From Locusta migratoria (lineage: Eukaryota > Arthropoda > Insecta > Orthoptera > Acrididae), in contig CM048746.1 of assembly GCA_026315105.1 (NCBI GenBank), forward strand, positions 566,985,940 through 567,049,939: a DNA stretch of 64,000 nt, written 5' to 3'. The notes beneath the pieces were generated by a model, which saw only the letters and a program-made list of their open reading frames with translations, was not told the DNA's origin and did no database searches. How positions within the stretch are numbered: position 1 is the first letter of the stretch; each line of letters begins with the position of its first letter. A program made the position numbers and the translations under genes. Positions 53,881 to 59,645 of this stretch are shown here, piece by piece.

Positions 53881-55893
53881 ATCTTCTAATTATTGATAAC
53901 AATCAAATTTTCCTGTATGAAACTGAGAAAAATGGAACTGTGAACTAGGTTATTTTTAGTTAGCGATACAGGGAAAAAAAAAAAGGTAAAGCAGTCAACA
54001 ATCAGAAAATTGGTTTGAAAACCACAGTGCTTTATTAGGCATGGTCCTGTTTGGAGGTGGTATGCCGTTGCCTTCCTCTGACCTTCGAACTGACTTACCT
54101 AGCCAATTATAGGGGGACCTACAGTTTAACGTGGGTTCCGAACCACGGTGCTACTCGGTATTTTTCACATGAGCAGAAATGCCAGAGGTGAAAGTGGAAA
54201 GTGAAAGATAAAAATCCTAGGACCTAGCGGGTATCGAAGCCGAGACCTTTGGATTTGTAGTCTGGCACTCTACCACTGTGCAACCAAGGCGCTAACCTAT
54301 TTGGGACTAATTCTAGCTGTCGATACTATCTACATATTTCGGCATGAAAGACTTTAAAAAATGGTATAGTCAAGTGGAATTGACGAACAGGTAAATTCCA
54401 GTTGTCAATACCAATTTCCTTGTACACCCTAGAGGTTCCTATTTTTTAATTCTGCTATTTTCGTTACATTTTGAATTAATTTCAGTTGTTTTCCATTTCA
54501 CTTTCTTGATTTTAGTACGTCCCTGCCCAAAACCCCCATTATCCCGTGCTAGTCCCATTGGATATGACCAATATTTTGACCTTTTGCCTTTTTTTGTATG
54601 TATGTGTCTTTAAATTAGCGACCACACTAGTCTTGATTTCCAAGAATATTTCAATGTTCTGCAGTGCCATGCAGTAAGTAGCATACCTTCGCATTACCTA
54701 TGACGTCATTGGTCAAAGCTGACGGGTGGTATCGAGTACCGGAATTTATCTGACAAGTGGTATGGATGCTTCAGTAGCTGAAAATAAAAAACATATTTGA
54801 TAATTTCTTTTACTATTATACCCTGCTATGAATCTATGAGGCTCCTGACTTACTAAGCCCATACTACACTGAATAAGGTGCTGCAACTCTTAACTTAAGC
54901 ACTGAACTATGCTCTTAATTTTTATGAAAAATGGTAATAAAGTACCCCGGAACACAGTCAAACTATAAATTTTATGTCTCTTATAGAAAATCTAAGTTAT
55001 TTTAAAAGGTAATAAGCTAAGCCTTGGGTCAACAAATATAGCAACTGCATAATTTTTGTAATTATTGTCAAATTAAGCTTCACGAAATGATTTCAAATTA
55101 ATGATTTCTCTATAATAGTAGGACCACGTAAGTTTACTTAAATATATCAGAATGGACATAACTTTTGTGCAAGTAAATATTTCACTCTGACAAAACTGAG
55201 TAATACAAGCTATAGCACAGAAGTAAAACAGCTAAAAACGGCATGGGTATTTTACGATCGTCAAGTGTACAAAGGCTAGAATTAGCAATATTTCTTCTTA
55301 ATAAAACATTTATACTTACGCACCGTTGTCAACTTCATACTTTGTAATTTTTATACAAAAACTGATTACACCATACATATCATTTAACTTACAGAAACCA
55401 ATTTCAAAACAATCTTAGCAACCTATGCAGTCAACGCATCTGACGAGCTAAATAACTTTTATTTACATCCAGTAAGAAGCCATACGTCGGTGTCGCCGGA
55501 TTTAACAGTTCCATAACTGGCAAAATCGTAATCACAAGGCCCATTATATTGAGAGACTTCTCTTCAGACTACTTTACTATGACTAATAGTTAACAGCAAT
55601 TTTACTGATACAGATTAAGACATATACTTACTAGGGCTGAACACGAACCAGTTACGTGCAAATTTCTTACTGGAACTGTTACTTGCTGCGCCTGAAAACG
55701 CAAAATTGGTGTTAATCCTACACTTCAGATTGAAGTTCGCAAATAATCTTATATCTAACACAACATGTTCAATGTCTAAACAAATGAAAAGAAAGCAAAA
55801 CATAGTAATTTTAATTTCATCTTTGACTATCTCAATCATTTGATAACTGACCTTGGAAATTATCTTCGCCACAACCGGCCTGAGCAACGCCAT
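24321..55893 (-). CDS. IDH3B: Isocitrate dehydrogenase [NAD] subunit beta, mitochondrial; complete, nine coding exons
   Basis: Non-catalytic but essential subunit of the mitochondrial NAD-dependent isocitrate dehydrogenase (TCA cycle, isocitrate to 2-oxoglutarate); it pairs with the catalytic alpha subunit. Exons in reading order: 55893-55852, 55691-55632, 43262-43164, 38859-38743, 37034-36828, 33182-33018, 32889-32680, 24649-24494, 24395-24321. Every coding exon is phase 0 at both ends and all junctions are GT-AG. The sum is 376 residues plus stop; the human protein has 385. Domains: basic N-terminal mitochondrial presequence with no acidic residue in its first 14 positions, IPGDGVGPELM, NVVHVKSLPG, IIREQTEGEYS.LEHES, KVTAVHKANIMKLGDGLFL, LASGLVGGAGVV and a C-terminal KTKDIGGQSTTNEF. 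The motifs match beta better than gamma or alpha. Introns are large (intron 2 is 12.4 kb) and packed with transposons. It is head to head with CK1alpha. Confidence 0.95.
24494..24649 (-). CDS. IDH3B: IDH3B exon 8
   Basis: 52 codons, GARHTFSEAVGKNVANPTAM ... VNRVLQDGK; acceptor tttttcag, donor GTAAAT. Confidence 0.95.
25395..25556 (-). repeat. tRNA-derived SINE (family 2)
   Basis: On the - strand: GGCCGCGGGGACTGAGGCGC head, box B GGGTTCGAATCCCCC (near 25490), CTCGGGCATGAATATT, and tail GACTGATGACCCCGTAGTTA AGTCCCATAGAC. Confidence 0.9.
25560..25622. repeat. (ATA)n and (GT)n microsatellites
   Basis: About 14 trinucleotide units followed by about 9 GT units, next to the head of the SINE. Confidence 0.95.
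25623..27014. other. IDH3B intron 8, low-complexity patches only
   Basis: (GT)n plus G16 at 25908-25936; nothing else identified. Confidence 0.45.
27015..28050. mobile_element. Unclassified element A with GGCCCACTTT termini (longer copy)
   Basis: Homologous, in opposite orientation, to 51650-52371. Ends: AGCCCATTTTAGATTTGTAG side at left, CTAAAGTGGGCC at right; the right end is itself a hairpin (GGCCCACTTTTAGTGTTACT ... AACCTAAAGTGGGCC, 28009-28050). It contains a partial 315-bp internal duplication (TTATTTTTGCAAATATCTCT at about 27527 and 27842). A decayed tRNA-like stretch is at 27185-27240 on the - strand. Confidence 0.75.
28118..28345 (-). repeat. Penelope-like 3' tail with hammerhead-like core
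   Basis: On the - strand: a region with AATCCCGGGAGAGG-like signal in complement, then CTGAAGA (28172-28166), stem GCAAC/GTTGC, GAAAGC (28151-28146), then (GT)n. The core matches CTGANGA, hairpin, GAAA without mismatch. Confidence 0.75.
28440..29530 (-). pseudogene. LINE fragment: RNase H and C-terminal Cys/His region
   Basis: On the - strand: SSKNTDGVGSAFAVGMTVFN (about 29230) is the first RNase H motif; SYAICCDSLCAIQ (about 29090) the third; SNEAAAKAA (about 28960) the D..A.AA end motif. LTGDITPLCSCGHPMTVTYV (about 28750) is the C-terminal CCHC-like region. Frames are broken. I-, Jockey- or R1-type elements carry such an RNase H; the clade is uncertain. Confidence 0.78.
29690..31260 (-). 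pseudogene. RTE-type LINE reverse transcriptase fragment
   Basis: Read right to left: RWAEHFNDVLNSNHQTTDLP (about 31100), LKNNKLAGLDNLLS (about 30950), ISKIWECEIIPQEDLQ (about 30840), LPVTQCGFRLNRGTLV (about 30670), a degraded catalytic motif PADDLV at about 30335-30318 (normally YADD), FKYLGSQIGIDNSLTTEI (about 30200), RLQTKISVYKAILLPAS (about 30060), and VFYSELSCGKQRQGD (about 29800). Multiple frameshifts. It abuts another LINE fragment at its 3' side. Confidence 0.82.
31370..31760. other. C/T-rich stretch, unclassified
   Basis: Strongly pyrimidine-rich on the + strand (CTCCACCCTCCCCTTTGC type), compositionally similar to 44400-45440. No frame I can assign. The rest of 31761-32679 shows only an A-run at 32491-32511. 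Confidence 0.4.
32680..32889 (-). CDS. IDH3B: IDH3B exon 7
   Basis: 70 codons with YPKIEFETMIVDNCTMQMV, VTPNLYGSIVDNLASGLVGG and YSANCVVFEP; acceptor ttttttcag, donor GTAAGT. Confidence 0.96.
33018..33182 (-). CDS. IDH3B: IDH3B exon 6
   Basis: 55 codons with ITREKSMRIAKFAFDYAT and KVTAVHKANIMKLGDGLFL; donor GTAAGC, acceptor ending cacag. Confidence 0.95.
33183..33984. other. IDH3B intron 5, A-rich patch
   Basis: 33786-33832 is A-rich with AAT units. Nothing else recognised. Confidence 0.45.
33985..34850 (-). pseudogene. LINE fragment: RNase H domain and 3' end
   Basis: On the - strand: FQAKITAIRACVEENLHRCY, SIYIYSDSQAALRSLAAPAR (second/third RNase H motifs), VNLLWVSGHSGISGNEHADR (last motif, H and D present), then RNWLRRQHVEYWTKV and, after stops, a C-terminal stretch to ELVKRHLALFKGIGWLYSI. 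Typical of Jockey/R1-like LINE ORF2 C-termini. The 34827-34417 frame is open for 136 codons. Confidence 0.87.
34851..36159. other. IDH3B intron 5, nothing recognised
   Basis: AT-rich; no element ends or coding similarity seen. Confidence 0.45.
36160..36620 (-). pseudogene. LINE RT thumb fragment
   Basis: On the - strand: NEKCEVIPMSKKINLL (about 36540), INSFKY.GIKFTNNFKWKEH (about 36440), EANQRLSL and LPYFGVLLCIV (about 36270), the pattern EKCEVIHM...KYLGI...NW..H of CR1/Jockey RT thumbs. Stops in frame. The following tail has CTGATGA (36236-36230) and GCGAAAG (36224-36218) but no convincing stem between. Confidence 0.72.
36828..37034 (-). CDS. IDH3B: IDH3B exon 5
   Basis: 69 codons with LRRSLDLYANVVHVKSLPG and IIREQTEGEYSALEHESV, the substrate-facing region of the IDH/IPMDH fold; acceptor gcactgtag, donor GTATGT. 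Confidence 0.95.
37035..38742. other. IDH3B intron 4; (CTG)n at 37992-38023
   Basis: About nine CTG/CTA units. No element or coding similarity otherwise seen. Confidence 0.5.
38743..38859 (-). CDS. IDH3B: IDH3B exon 4
   Basis: 39 codons from AADVPIDFETFF to IEKNGICLK; acceptor gttgacag, donor GTAAAT. Confidence 0.92.
38960..39335 (-). repeat. tRNA-derived SINE family 1, one full and one partial copy
   Basis: On the - strand: head (GGCTTGGCTAAGCCATGTCT), body (AGGAGTGCTAGTCTTGCA..., TTTGGAAAGTAGGAGGCGAG), tRNA-like part with box A (ATAGCACAGTTGG) and box B-like GGTTTGTGTCC, tail ATTTTAATCTGCCGGGAAGT. A second copy's tail precedes it (39335-39214). Together they form the left arm of a large inverted repeat with 39336-39715. 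Confidence 0.9.
39336..39715 (+). repeat. tRNA-derived SINE family 1, inverted partner
   Basis: Partial tail (39336-39405) followed by a full copy: head GTGGCTAAGCCATGTCTC, body, box A ATAGTACAGTTGG (39575), box B GGTCTGAGTCC (39618), tail to TTTCATTCT at 39712. Confidence 0.9.
39810..39881. repeat. Perfect 21-bp hairpin
   Basis: AATTCATTAATTTAGGAGCT (39811-39830) faces its exact complement at 39861-39880 with a 30-base loop; one more base pair outside. No known class. Confidence 0.85.
40741..40956 (-). repeat. tRNA-derived SINE family 1
   Basis: On the - strand: AGTGCTAGTCTTGTGTGTTT, body, box A TAGCACAGTCGG, box B GGTTCGAGTCC, tail AATCTGCCAGGAAGTTTCAT. Left arm of a near-perfect palindrome with 40973-41217. 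Confidence 0.94.
40973..41217 (+). repeat. tRNA-derived SINE family 1, inverted partner
   Basis: Box A TAGCACAGTCGG at 41084-41095 and box B GGTTCGAGTCC at 41129-41139, spaced as in tRNA genes; tail to TTTCATTCT at 41217. About 16 bases separate it from its inverted twin. Confidence 0.95.
41337..41522 (-). pseudogene. Possible hAT transposase C-terminal remnant
   Basis: 61-codon frame on the - strand with LWRNRLGTKKSAKLVSVFRA, which resembles the last conserved block of some hAT transposases (NRLG..K..KLV). It sits inside a hAT-type element, which supports the reading. No other transposase block was found. Confidence 0.4.
41728..41810 (+). repeat. Penelope-like 3' tail with intact hammerhead-like core
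   Basis: CTGAAGA (41728-41734), stem GCCC/GGGC (41736-41739, 41747-41750), GAAAC (41751-41755), then AT-rich tail with ATTAATTAATAAAAC. Confidence 0.75.
42064..43163. other. IDH3B intron 3; homopolymer runs
   Basis: C-run at 42379-42393; mixed T-runs ending in about 16 G at 42820-42876. Otherwise nothing recognised. Confidence 0.6.
43164..43262 (-). CDS. IDH3B: IDH3B exon 3 (IPGDGVGPEL motif)
   Basis: Acceptor attacag, donor GTAATT; 33 codons with TLIPGDGVGPELMYSVQEVF, the start of the folded dehydrogenase domain. Confidence 0.95.
43438..43965. repeat. Inverted twin of a Penelope-like tail around (GT)n
   Basis: Right arm: CTGATGA, GGCC AT GGCC, AAAA (43903-43924). Left arm, complement strand: CTGGTGA, hairpin, AAAA (43550-43525). 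Flanks AGACAATCAGTCTCACAGCT-like and AGATAATCACATCTGCACAA-like match. The GAAA of the hammerhead core is AAAA in both arms. A (GT)n microsatellite at 43837-43894 sits just inside the right arm. Confidence 0.68.
44390..45440. other. C/A-rich region, unclassified repeat-like DNA
   Basis: On the + strand it is strongly C- and A-rich (CATCACCA/CCCACTCC words) with short ORFs rich in His, Pro, Thr and Ser (e.g. 44507-44734, 75 codons). It looks like decayed coding DNA of a repetitive element, but I know no domain in it. Confidence 0.4.
45458..45528. repeat. (CA)35 microsatellite
   Basis: Uninterrupted; it cuts the LINE ORF1 fragment at its 3' side. Confidence 0.97.
45528..46430 (-). pseudogene. 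LINE ORF1 (gag-like) fragment, Jockey-like
   Basis: On the - strand 45827-45529: GIMTDELKDEWASEVIVDVQ ... VKSDSIILTFNSPIFQDEVKAGFLR, the pattern that precedes the zinc knuckles in Jockey-type ORF1. The zinc knuckles themselves would lie where the CA repeat now is. The upstream part (46420-46250) resembles 11740-11830 of the other Jockey-like fragment. Contains a C-run at 46169-46183. Confidence 0.7.
46431..47635. other. IDH3B intron 2; one 145-codon ORF of unknown nature
   Basis: The + strand ORF 47193-47630 has no motif I recognise and ends just where a TIR element begins (47636). It may be chance or a decayed element. Nothing else seen. Confidence 0.35.
47636..48029. mobile_element. TIR element of the TGACGTCA family, copy 1
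   Basis: Inverted ends: GATACCGCCTGTCAGCTTTG ACCCGTGACGTCATC at left and GATGACGTCATGGGTAAAAG CAGGTGGGTGTTATC at right. The interior matches copy 58896-59296 in the same order and orientation. 394 bp, no ORF: a MITE-like element. Confidence 0.82.
48526..51405. mobile_element. TGACGTCA-family element split by a hAT insertion
   Basis: Left end GATATGATCCGTTGACTCTG ACCAATGATGTCAT at 48526; right end ...CATGGGTCAAAGCAGATGAA TGGTATC at 51405. Subtracting the hAT element and one target copy leaves about 675 bp. Pairing of these two ends is inferred from orientation and spacing. Confidence 0.5.
49173..51370. mobile_element. Non-autonomous hAT-type element with perfect 8-bp target duplication
   Basis: Ends TAGGGATGGG and CCCATCCCTA; exact duplication TAAGACAC on both sides (49165-49172, 51371-51378). 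2198 bp, no transposase. Both subterminal zones carry many copies of AAGTAGCA/ATCGCA words; at the right they form a short tandem array of GAAGTAGCAGAAATCGCA (51125-51225). Another TGACGTCA-family end (50316-50348) lies inside. Confidence 0.92.
51650..52371. mobile_element. Unclassified element B with GGTCCACTTT termini and tRNA-like core
   Basis: Inverted homologue of 27015-28050, without that copy's internal duplication. The left end is a hairpin (GGTCCACTTTACGTTACGGT ... ACTAAAAGTGGGCC, 51650-51690); the right has AATCTAAAGTGGGC. A tRNA-like segment is at 52153-52220. Confidence 0.75.
52153..52220 (+). repeat. tRNA-like segment with Pol III boxes inside element B
   Basis: Box A TAGGGTAGTGG at 52160-52170 and box B GGTTCGAAACC at 52204-52214, spaced as in tRNA genes. 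I cannot fold a convincing full cloverleaf, so this is not called a tRNA gene. Confidence 0.5.
52465..52494 (-). ncRNA. Hammerhead ribozyme-like core, left arm
   Basis: Complement strand reads CTGATGA, T, GTCCC, loop ATCATA, GGGAC, GAAATC. All core bases of the hammerhead (CUGANGA, stem II, GAAA) are present. The sequence after GAAA, TCGAT, is self-complementary (ATCGAT), so helix III may need dimerisation. Confidence 0.6.
53195..53224 (+). ncRNA. Hammerhead ribozyme-like core, right arm
   Basis: CTGATGA (53195-53201), stem GTCCC/GGGAC with loop ATCATA, GAAATC (53219-53224). Flanking AGCA before and TGTT after ATCGATA can pair as helix I, which puts the cleavage position after ATCGATA. Known: PLE hammerheads with minimal helix III. 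Confidence 0.62.
53448..54733. mobile_element. TGACGTCA-family TIR element, 1.29 kb copy
   Basis: Left end GATACCACCCATCGACTTTG ATCATTGACGTCA, right end TGACGTCATTGGTCAAAGCT GACGGGTGGTATC; similarity of the ends extends outward (AATTCGGATACTT / GAGTACCGGAATTT). The interior differs from the 0.4-kb copies and holds (CT)n at 53856-53881 and a SINE-like insertion. Confidence 0.7.
54020..54300 (-). repeat. tRNA-derived SINE (family 3)
   Basis: On the - strand: GGTTAGCGCCTTGGTTGCAC with box A-like TTGCACAGTGG, box B-like GCTTCGATACCCGC, then a body with ATGTGAAAAATACCGAGTAG and a tail with GGCATACCACCTCCAAACAG. Confidence 0.75.
54734..55631. other. IDH3B intron 2 (5' end), nothing recognised
   Basis: AT-rich, no element ends seen. 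Confidence 0.5.
55632..55691 (-). CDS. IDH3B: IDH3B exon 2
   Basis: Acceptor gttttcag, donor GTAAGT. Encodes 20 residues (AQQVTVPVRNLHVTGSCSAL), the rest of the mitochondrial presequence. Conservation is low here, so this exon rests on splice sites and phase. Confidence 0.75.
55852..55893 (-). CDS. IDH3B: IDH3B exon 1 (start codon, presequence)
   Basis: Begins MALLRPVVAKIISK; context ggaaaATGG. Donor GTCAGT follows AAG. Earlier in-frame codons upstream are not needed; the start fits the presequence length of the family. Confidence 0.85.
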
Positions 55894-56293
55894 TTTCCAG
55901 CAGAAGAGTTTCTGCGCCCTCTGTAGTCTGTAGAAACATTTACAAATTCGCAAGGATTTTGTTTCAGAGAGGTGGCTAGTCAATATATTCTCTTATCGGA
56001 GTACCCTATCAAGCTTCATTACGGGTCCGGATATTCTCGGAGTTAGAAGAATTTATTTTTATTGATAGTGAGAGCATTAGCAAATTTTCTGTGAAATTTG
56101 AATAGAATTTGTAAAGTAGAATTTAATTGACTCCGGAGATAGTGACCATGGTGCATTGCTTCGCTTTGTTACGTCAGTAACTCGGAGAGAGATGTCGGCG
56201 TGTAGGTGGCAGTGGTAGTGTGTGTGATTATTGATTTAATTTTCTTATTTTGCCTCACTAAATTCCCTACTTAAATACTTAATAAACATAAAA
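55894..56293. promoter_or_regulatory. Putative bidirectional promoter of IDH3B and CK1alpha
   Basis: Only 400 bp separate the divergent start codons. I see no convincing TATA box. A TTACGTCA CRE/ATF-like site is at 56168-56175. The CK1alpha leader may contain a short upstream ORF (56148-56180). Transcription starts cannot be set from sequence alone. Confidence 0.7.
56148..56180 (+). other. Possible upstream ORF in the CK1alpha leader
   Basis: ATG in a strong context (gaccATGG) opens a 10-codon ORF, MVHCFALLRQ, then TAA, 114 bases ahead of the CK1alpha start. It would matter only if transcription begins upstream of 56148. Confidence 0.35.
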
Positions 56294-56416
56294 ATGGCAA
56301 ACCCATGTACTACGGCGAAGGAATTCATCGTTGGTGGAAAATATCGGTTAGTGCGAAAAATCGGTAGTGGTTCGTTTGGTGACATTTATCTGGGCATCAA
56401 CATTACAAATGGCGAG
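56294..56416 (+). CDS. CSNK1A1: CK1alpha exon 1
   Basis: MANPCTTAKEFIVGGKYRLV through NITNGE; donor gtaaag after GAG. Confidence 0.95.
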
Positions 56417-56832
56417 GTAAAGTCAATTATTTTCTGCTACGAACTATGCAAATTGAGCTGAAGCTCTGTCAATGCATTTGTGAAATAAAATAAGAATGTA
56501 ACGCAGTAGTCGTCAAGATCTTCATTTGGAGGTCTGTGAGTTAGTGGCAGCCATCATCAAAGTTTTCCCTTGCAAATGAAAGAACAACATATGATTCTGA
56601 ATAAGTGTTTAGCCTAATGTCACAGAATTAGTAAAACATACATTGAGTGTTCTTTACGTATGTAAGAGTTATAAAAGTCATTATCTTTAAATGTTTGTCG
56701 TTAATTGCCTTAACCTCGTTTGTAGGAAGTGGCCGTAAAATTGGAAAACGTCAGGGCCAGACATCCTCAGTTGCTGTATGAAAGCAAATTATACAAGGTC
56801 CTGAATGGAGGCGTCGGAATACCACATATACG
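56294..56832 (+). CDS. CSNK1A1: Casein kinase I alpha, N-terminal exons 1-2 (rest outside window)
   Basis: Serine/threonine kinase of the CK1 family; in animals it primes beta-catenin/Armadillo and Ci/Gli for degradation. Exon 1 is 56294-56416 (41 codons) and exon 2 is 56726-56832 (35 codons plus two bases of an Arg codon). Residues about 11-22 (FIVGGKYRLVRK) open the kinase fold; IGSGSFGDIYLG (23-34) is the glycine-rich ATP loop; NITNGEEVAVKLE follows, with the ATP-binding lysine at position 46, the same number as in vertebrate CK1alpha. ARHPQLLYESKLYK and GGVGIPHIR end the visible part and match alpha rather than delta/epsilon. Start context aaaaATGG is good for insects. Exon 3 (expected to start WYGQ) was not found up to 64000, so intron 2 exceeds 7.1 kb. 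Confidence 0.95.
56726..56832 (+). CDS. CSNK1A1: CK1alpha exon 2
   Basis: Acceptor cgtttgtag, donor gtatgt. EVAVKLENVRARHPQLLYES to GIPHI plus CG of Arg. Confidence 0.95.
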
Positions 56833-58000
56833 GTATGTGATATAATTTAATTTACTGTAAATAAAAAGGTTGCATCAATTCTGTAATGTATTACAGGTCA
56901 TCCTTGAACATAGTTACGTTGATCTATTAGTGACACAGCATTGGGCCGCTAGAAAAACATAAGATGAAGGATGCGATTGGAATTGTCGTAGGGTGCTCTT
57001 CTGAGGGTTAATATTGGCGTATTAGAAGATATTACTAATTTTTAAATTGGGTTGGTTGTATGCTGGAAAGTTAGCCTACTAAAATGCGATTATTTGTAAA
57101 AACTTAAAATATGAATGCCAAAGAAGGATGCTGTCATACGTCTGTGATGAATTTGCTCCAAAGTTTTTGCAGATTAGCCCTGTGATTCATACTTAGTAGC
57201 TTGCTCTTTCAGAATTTGCTGAAATGTACCATAAAATGAATGTTAAGTTCCAATGGGCCTATTCTGGTCCCTTTGTATGCTATAAATTAGGCATGGATTT
57301 TGAGAAAGCTTCTGAAAGAGGTATCTCATTCATGTCATTTTGAAATAGTGTTTCTTATTTCACAGTTGTTGACATTGTCAACCTGGAGACCCTGATCGTT
57401 TGTAATTTCTTATCTACCCTGAATTGTAAATAGTTATAAGAATTATACATACTGGTACTGAATAAGGTAATAAGGCATGCAGTTACTTTATGTATTTACT
57501 AAGGTGACAAAGGCCAATACATTACTTGCAATGGTTACACGGGAAACAGTATAGTAAAATGTTGTGCACTTCTGTGCTTTGAGAGCAGCAAGATTGCATG
57601 GACATTTCATTAACATCAGTGTGGCTATCTATCATTTGGAATATAATATATGATGCTTTAAGCTGTGCTTCATTTTTTACTATTTATTGTCCCAAGGTTT
57701 GGAAAATTCATGAAGGACCAGATACCATCCACTTGCTTTGTACCATGTTGCTATGGGCAGGGATCAATTAAACCAGGAAAACAATGCAGAACAACATTCC
57801 GTACAAAAACAAAATTCACAAATCAACTTTCCTTCACCACCATGTTCTACCAAGCAATTGTCATTATGAACAATTGAAGTTTAGAGTAATTAGTGTTTCA
57901 AAATTTAGGGGCTGGTGGAAGGTGAATGTAAATTGATCAGTTTGTATTGTAAATATTATTAACAAAAGATCGATCAATTTTGAGGCATAAAACACATGCC
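56833..58000. other. CK1alpha intron 2, nothing recognised
   Basis: No exon or element seen; a 70-codon ORF at 57665-57877 has no recognised motif. Confidence 0.45.
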
Positions 58001-58034
58001 AATGTCAGGATGGTCAAAACCGATAGGTGGTATC
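58001..58034 (+). repeat. Solitary TGACGTCA-family end, decayed
   Basis: AATGTCAGGATGGTCAAAAC CGATAGGTGGTATC; the core palindrome is mutated. No partner end nearby. Confidence 0.55.
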
Positions 58035-58244
58035 ACACGTTTCAGATGACAAATTGGTTTAACTTTGAAACTATTTTGCCAAAGCACATGAAACATTCCA
58101 TTAGAGCTTTACTTTATAAGAAATACATCCACACTCATGCTGACCATAGCCGAGATGGTTGGAAATGTGGATATGGTGATCTCAATGCTACCCAGTTTCA
58201 GCATAACTCTCCCCTCCCCCATCCCTTCTTCCCTCCCATGCGTG

Positions 58245-58246
<2 letters not shown>

Positions 58247-58314
<68 letters not shown>
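58247..58314. repeat. (CG/CA)n microsatellite
   Basis: GCGCGCG followed by about 31 CA units. Confidence 0.97.
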
Positions 58315-58316
<2 letters not shown>

Positions 58317-58895
58317 AATATAATGTCCTGTATAAAATAGGAAATATGAAAGGCATACAAATTTGAATTCTTAAGCAGCTTCCTCAGATTTATTCTGCAC
58401 ATACCATATCATTATTAACAAAATGTATACACTATGTTGCACTGGCTTATCTCTCGGTGTAGATGGTAGTCGTATGTAGGTATGTAAGTATAAGTACTTA
58501 TGTAGTATTCTTCAATTTTATTGGCACTTGCCATTGCCATGTTTGGAGTAAGGTGGAGGCAAGGGAAACTAGCATGGAATTAGTTGCTTTAGATTTTTAA
58601 AAAGCATTGTGATTAACCTGACAGTATGCACAGATTACCTTGCAGGTGATAGAGAAATTTTCACATTGTATGTGTAAAAGTCACTTACAACCAGCTAGGC
58701 CTATTTTCTTGGTACCTTTAAGCGAATATGTCTTTTGATAGTAAATTAAGTTATGGAAATGATGGTTAAATTGTACTTGCTATGTTGGCGGCCTAGCATG
58801 TTGAGTTGGCAACAGTTGTGACATTTAGCCAGTTGTGAGAATGCACTATCCAGTGTGATTTGCTGGCTTCTTACATGGGCTCACCTGAAGATGGG

Positions 58896-58952
58896 GATAC
58901 CGCCTGTCAGCTTTGACCCGTGACGTCATCACAGCGTGGTAGTTTAGAGGTG

Positions 58953-59011
<59 letters not shown>

Positions 59012-59296
59012 ATTATGTAGTGGTTGAGTTATAGATGATAGTTTGTTTACAAACAAAACAGATTAATATTAGTGTTTAAAAAGTGATCTGTAGCTTCTCT
59101 CTGATGGTTAGGTGTAGGTTAACGGATTTTTTTTCTCCGTATGTGAGCGCCAAAGGTGCAAATTTTTGGGCTAAGACCTATGGTCGATGGTACATTCTGT
59201 TATCTATTATATCTACAGTACAGAAGTATTAATATATCCCCATTACTGGTTTTCCGACAACTTGATGTCATGGGTCAATTAGACGGGTTATGCCCC
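58896..59296. mobile_element. TIR element of the TGACGTCA family, copy 2
   Basis: Left end GATACCGCCTGTCAGCTTTG is identical to copy 47636; right end GATGTCATGGGTCA...GACGGGTTATGCCCC. The interior matches copy 1, except that where copy 1 has GTGCGTGTTTGT this copy has a (GT)n tract (58953-59010). Confidence 0.82.
58953..59010. repeat. (GT)n microsatellite inside a TIR element
   Basis: About 28 GT units, expanded at the place of a short GT-rich word in the sister copy. Confidence 0.97.
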
Positions 59297-59585
59297 TATA
59301 TGGAATATACAAACATATTTTGTTGAAAGACACTTAATGTTTTGTTTTTCTAATATGCCACGAGCTAATATTGGCAACAAAATGTTAATTTTCTGATGAT
59401 AATGACCAGATAAGAGTACATGAAATTACCTGTCAACCATACAAGAGGAACATTGTTAATTATTTACTCGATTGTCAAAACAAATGATTATTTCCCTCAG
59501 AAGTAAACTTTTACACGAGATGTCTCGGTGAGGGGGCATGACACTTTCAGTTGACCATGAAGTAAATAATTCCATTCCTGCTCTA

Positions 59586-59645
59586 TTGACTGATGACCCC
59601 GTAGTTAAGTCCCATAGACTCTACAAACATTTGAACATTTGAACC
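59586..59645 (+). repeat. SINE family 2, 3' tail only
   Basis: GACTGATGACCCCGTAGTTA AGTCCCATAGACTCTACAAA, then two CATTTGAA units. The remaining DNA of 59297-61780 shows nothing else recognised apart from a C-run at 60917-60932. Confidence 0.88.

Noticed and set aside
57665..57877. CK1alpha exon 3
   Set aside because: The frame does not contain the expected kinase sequence after the split Arg codon (WYGQ...).
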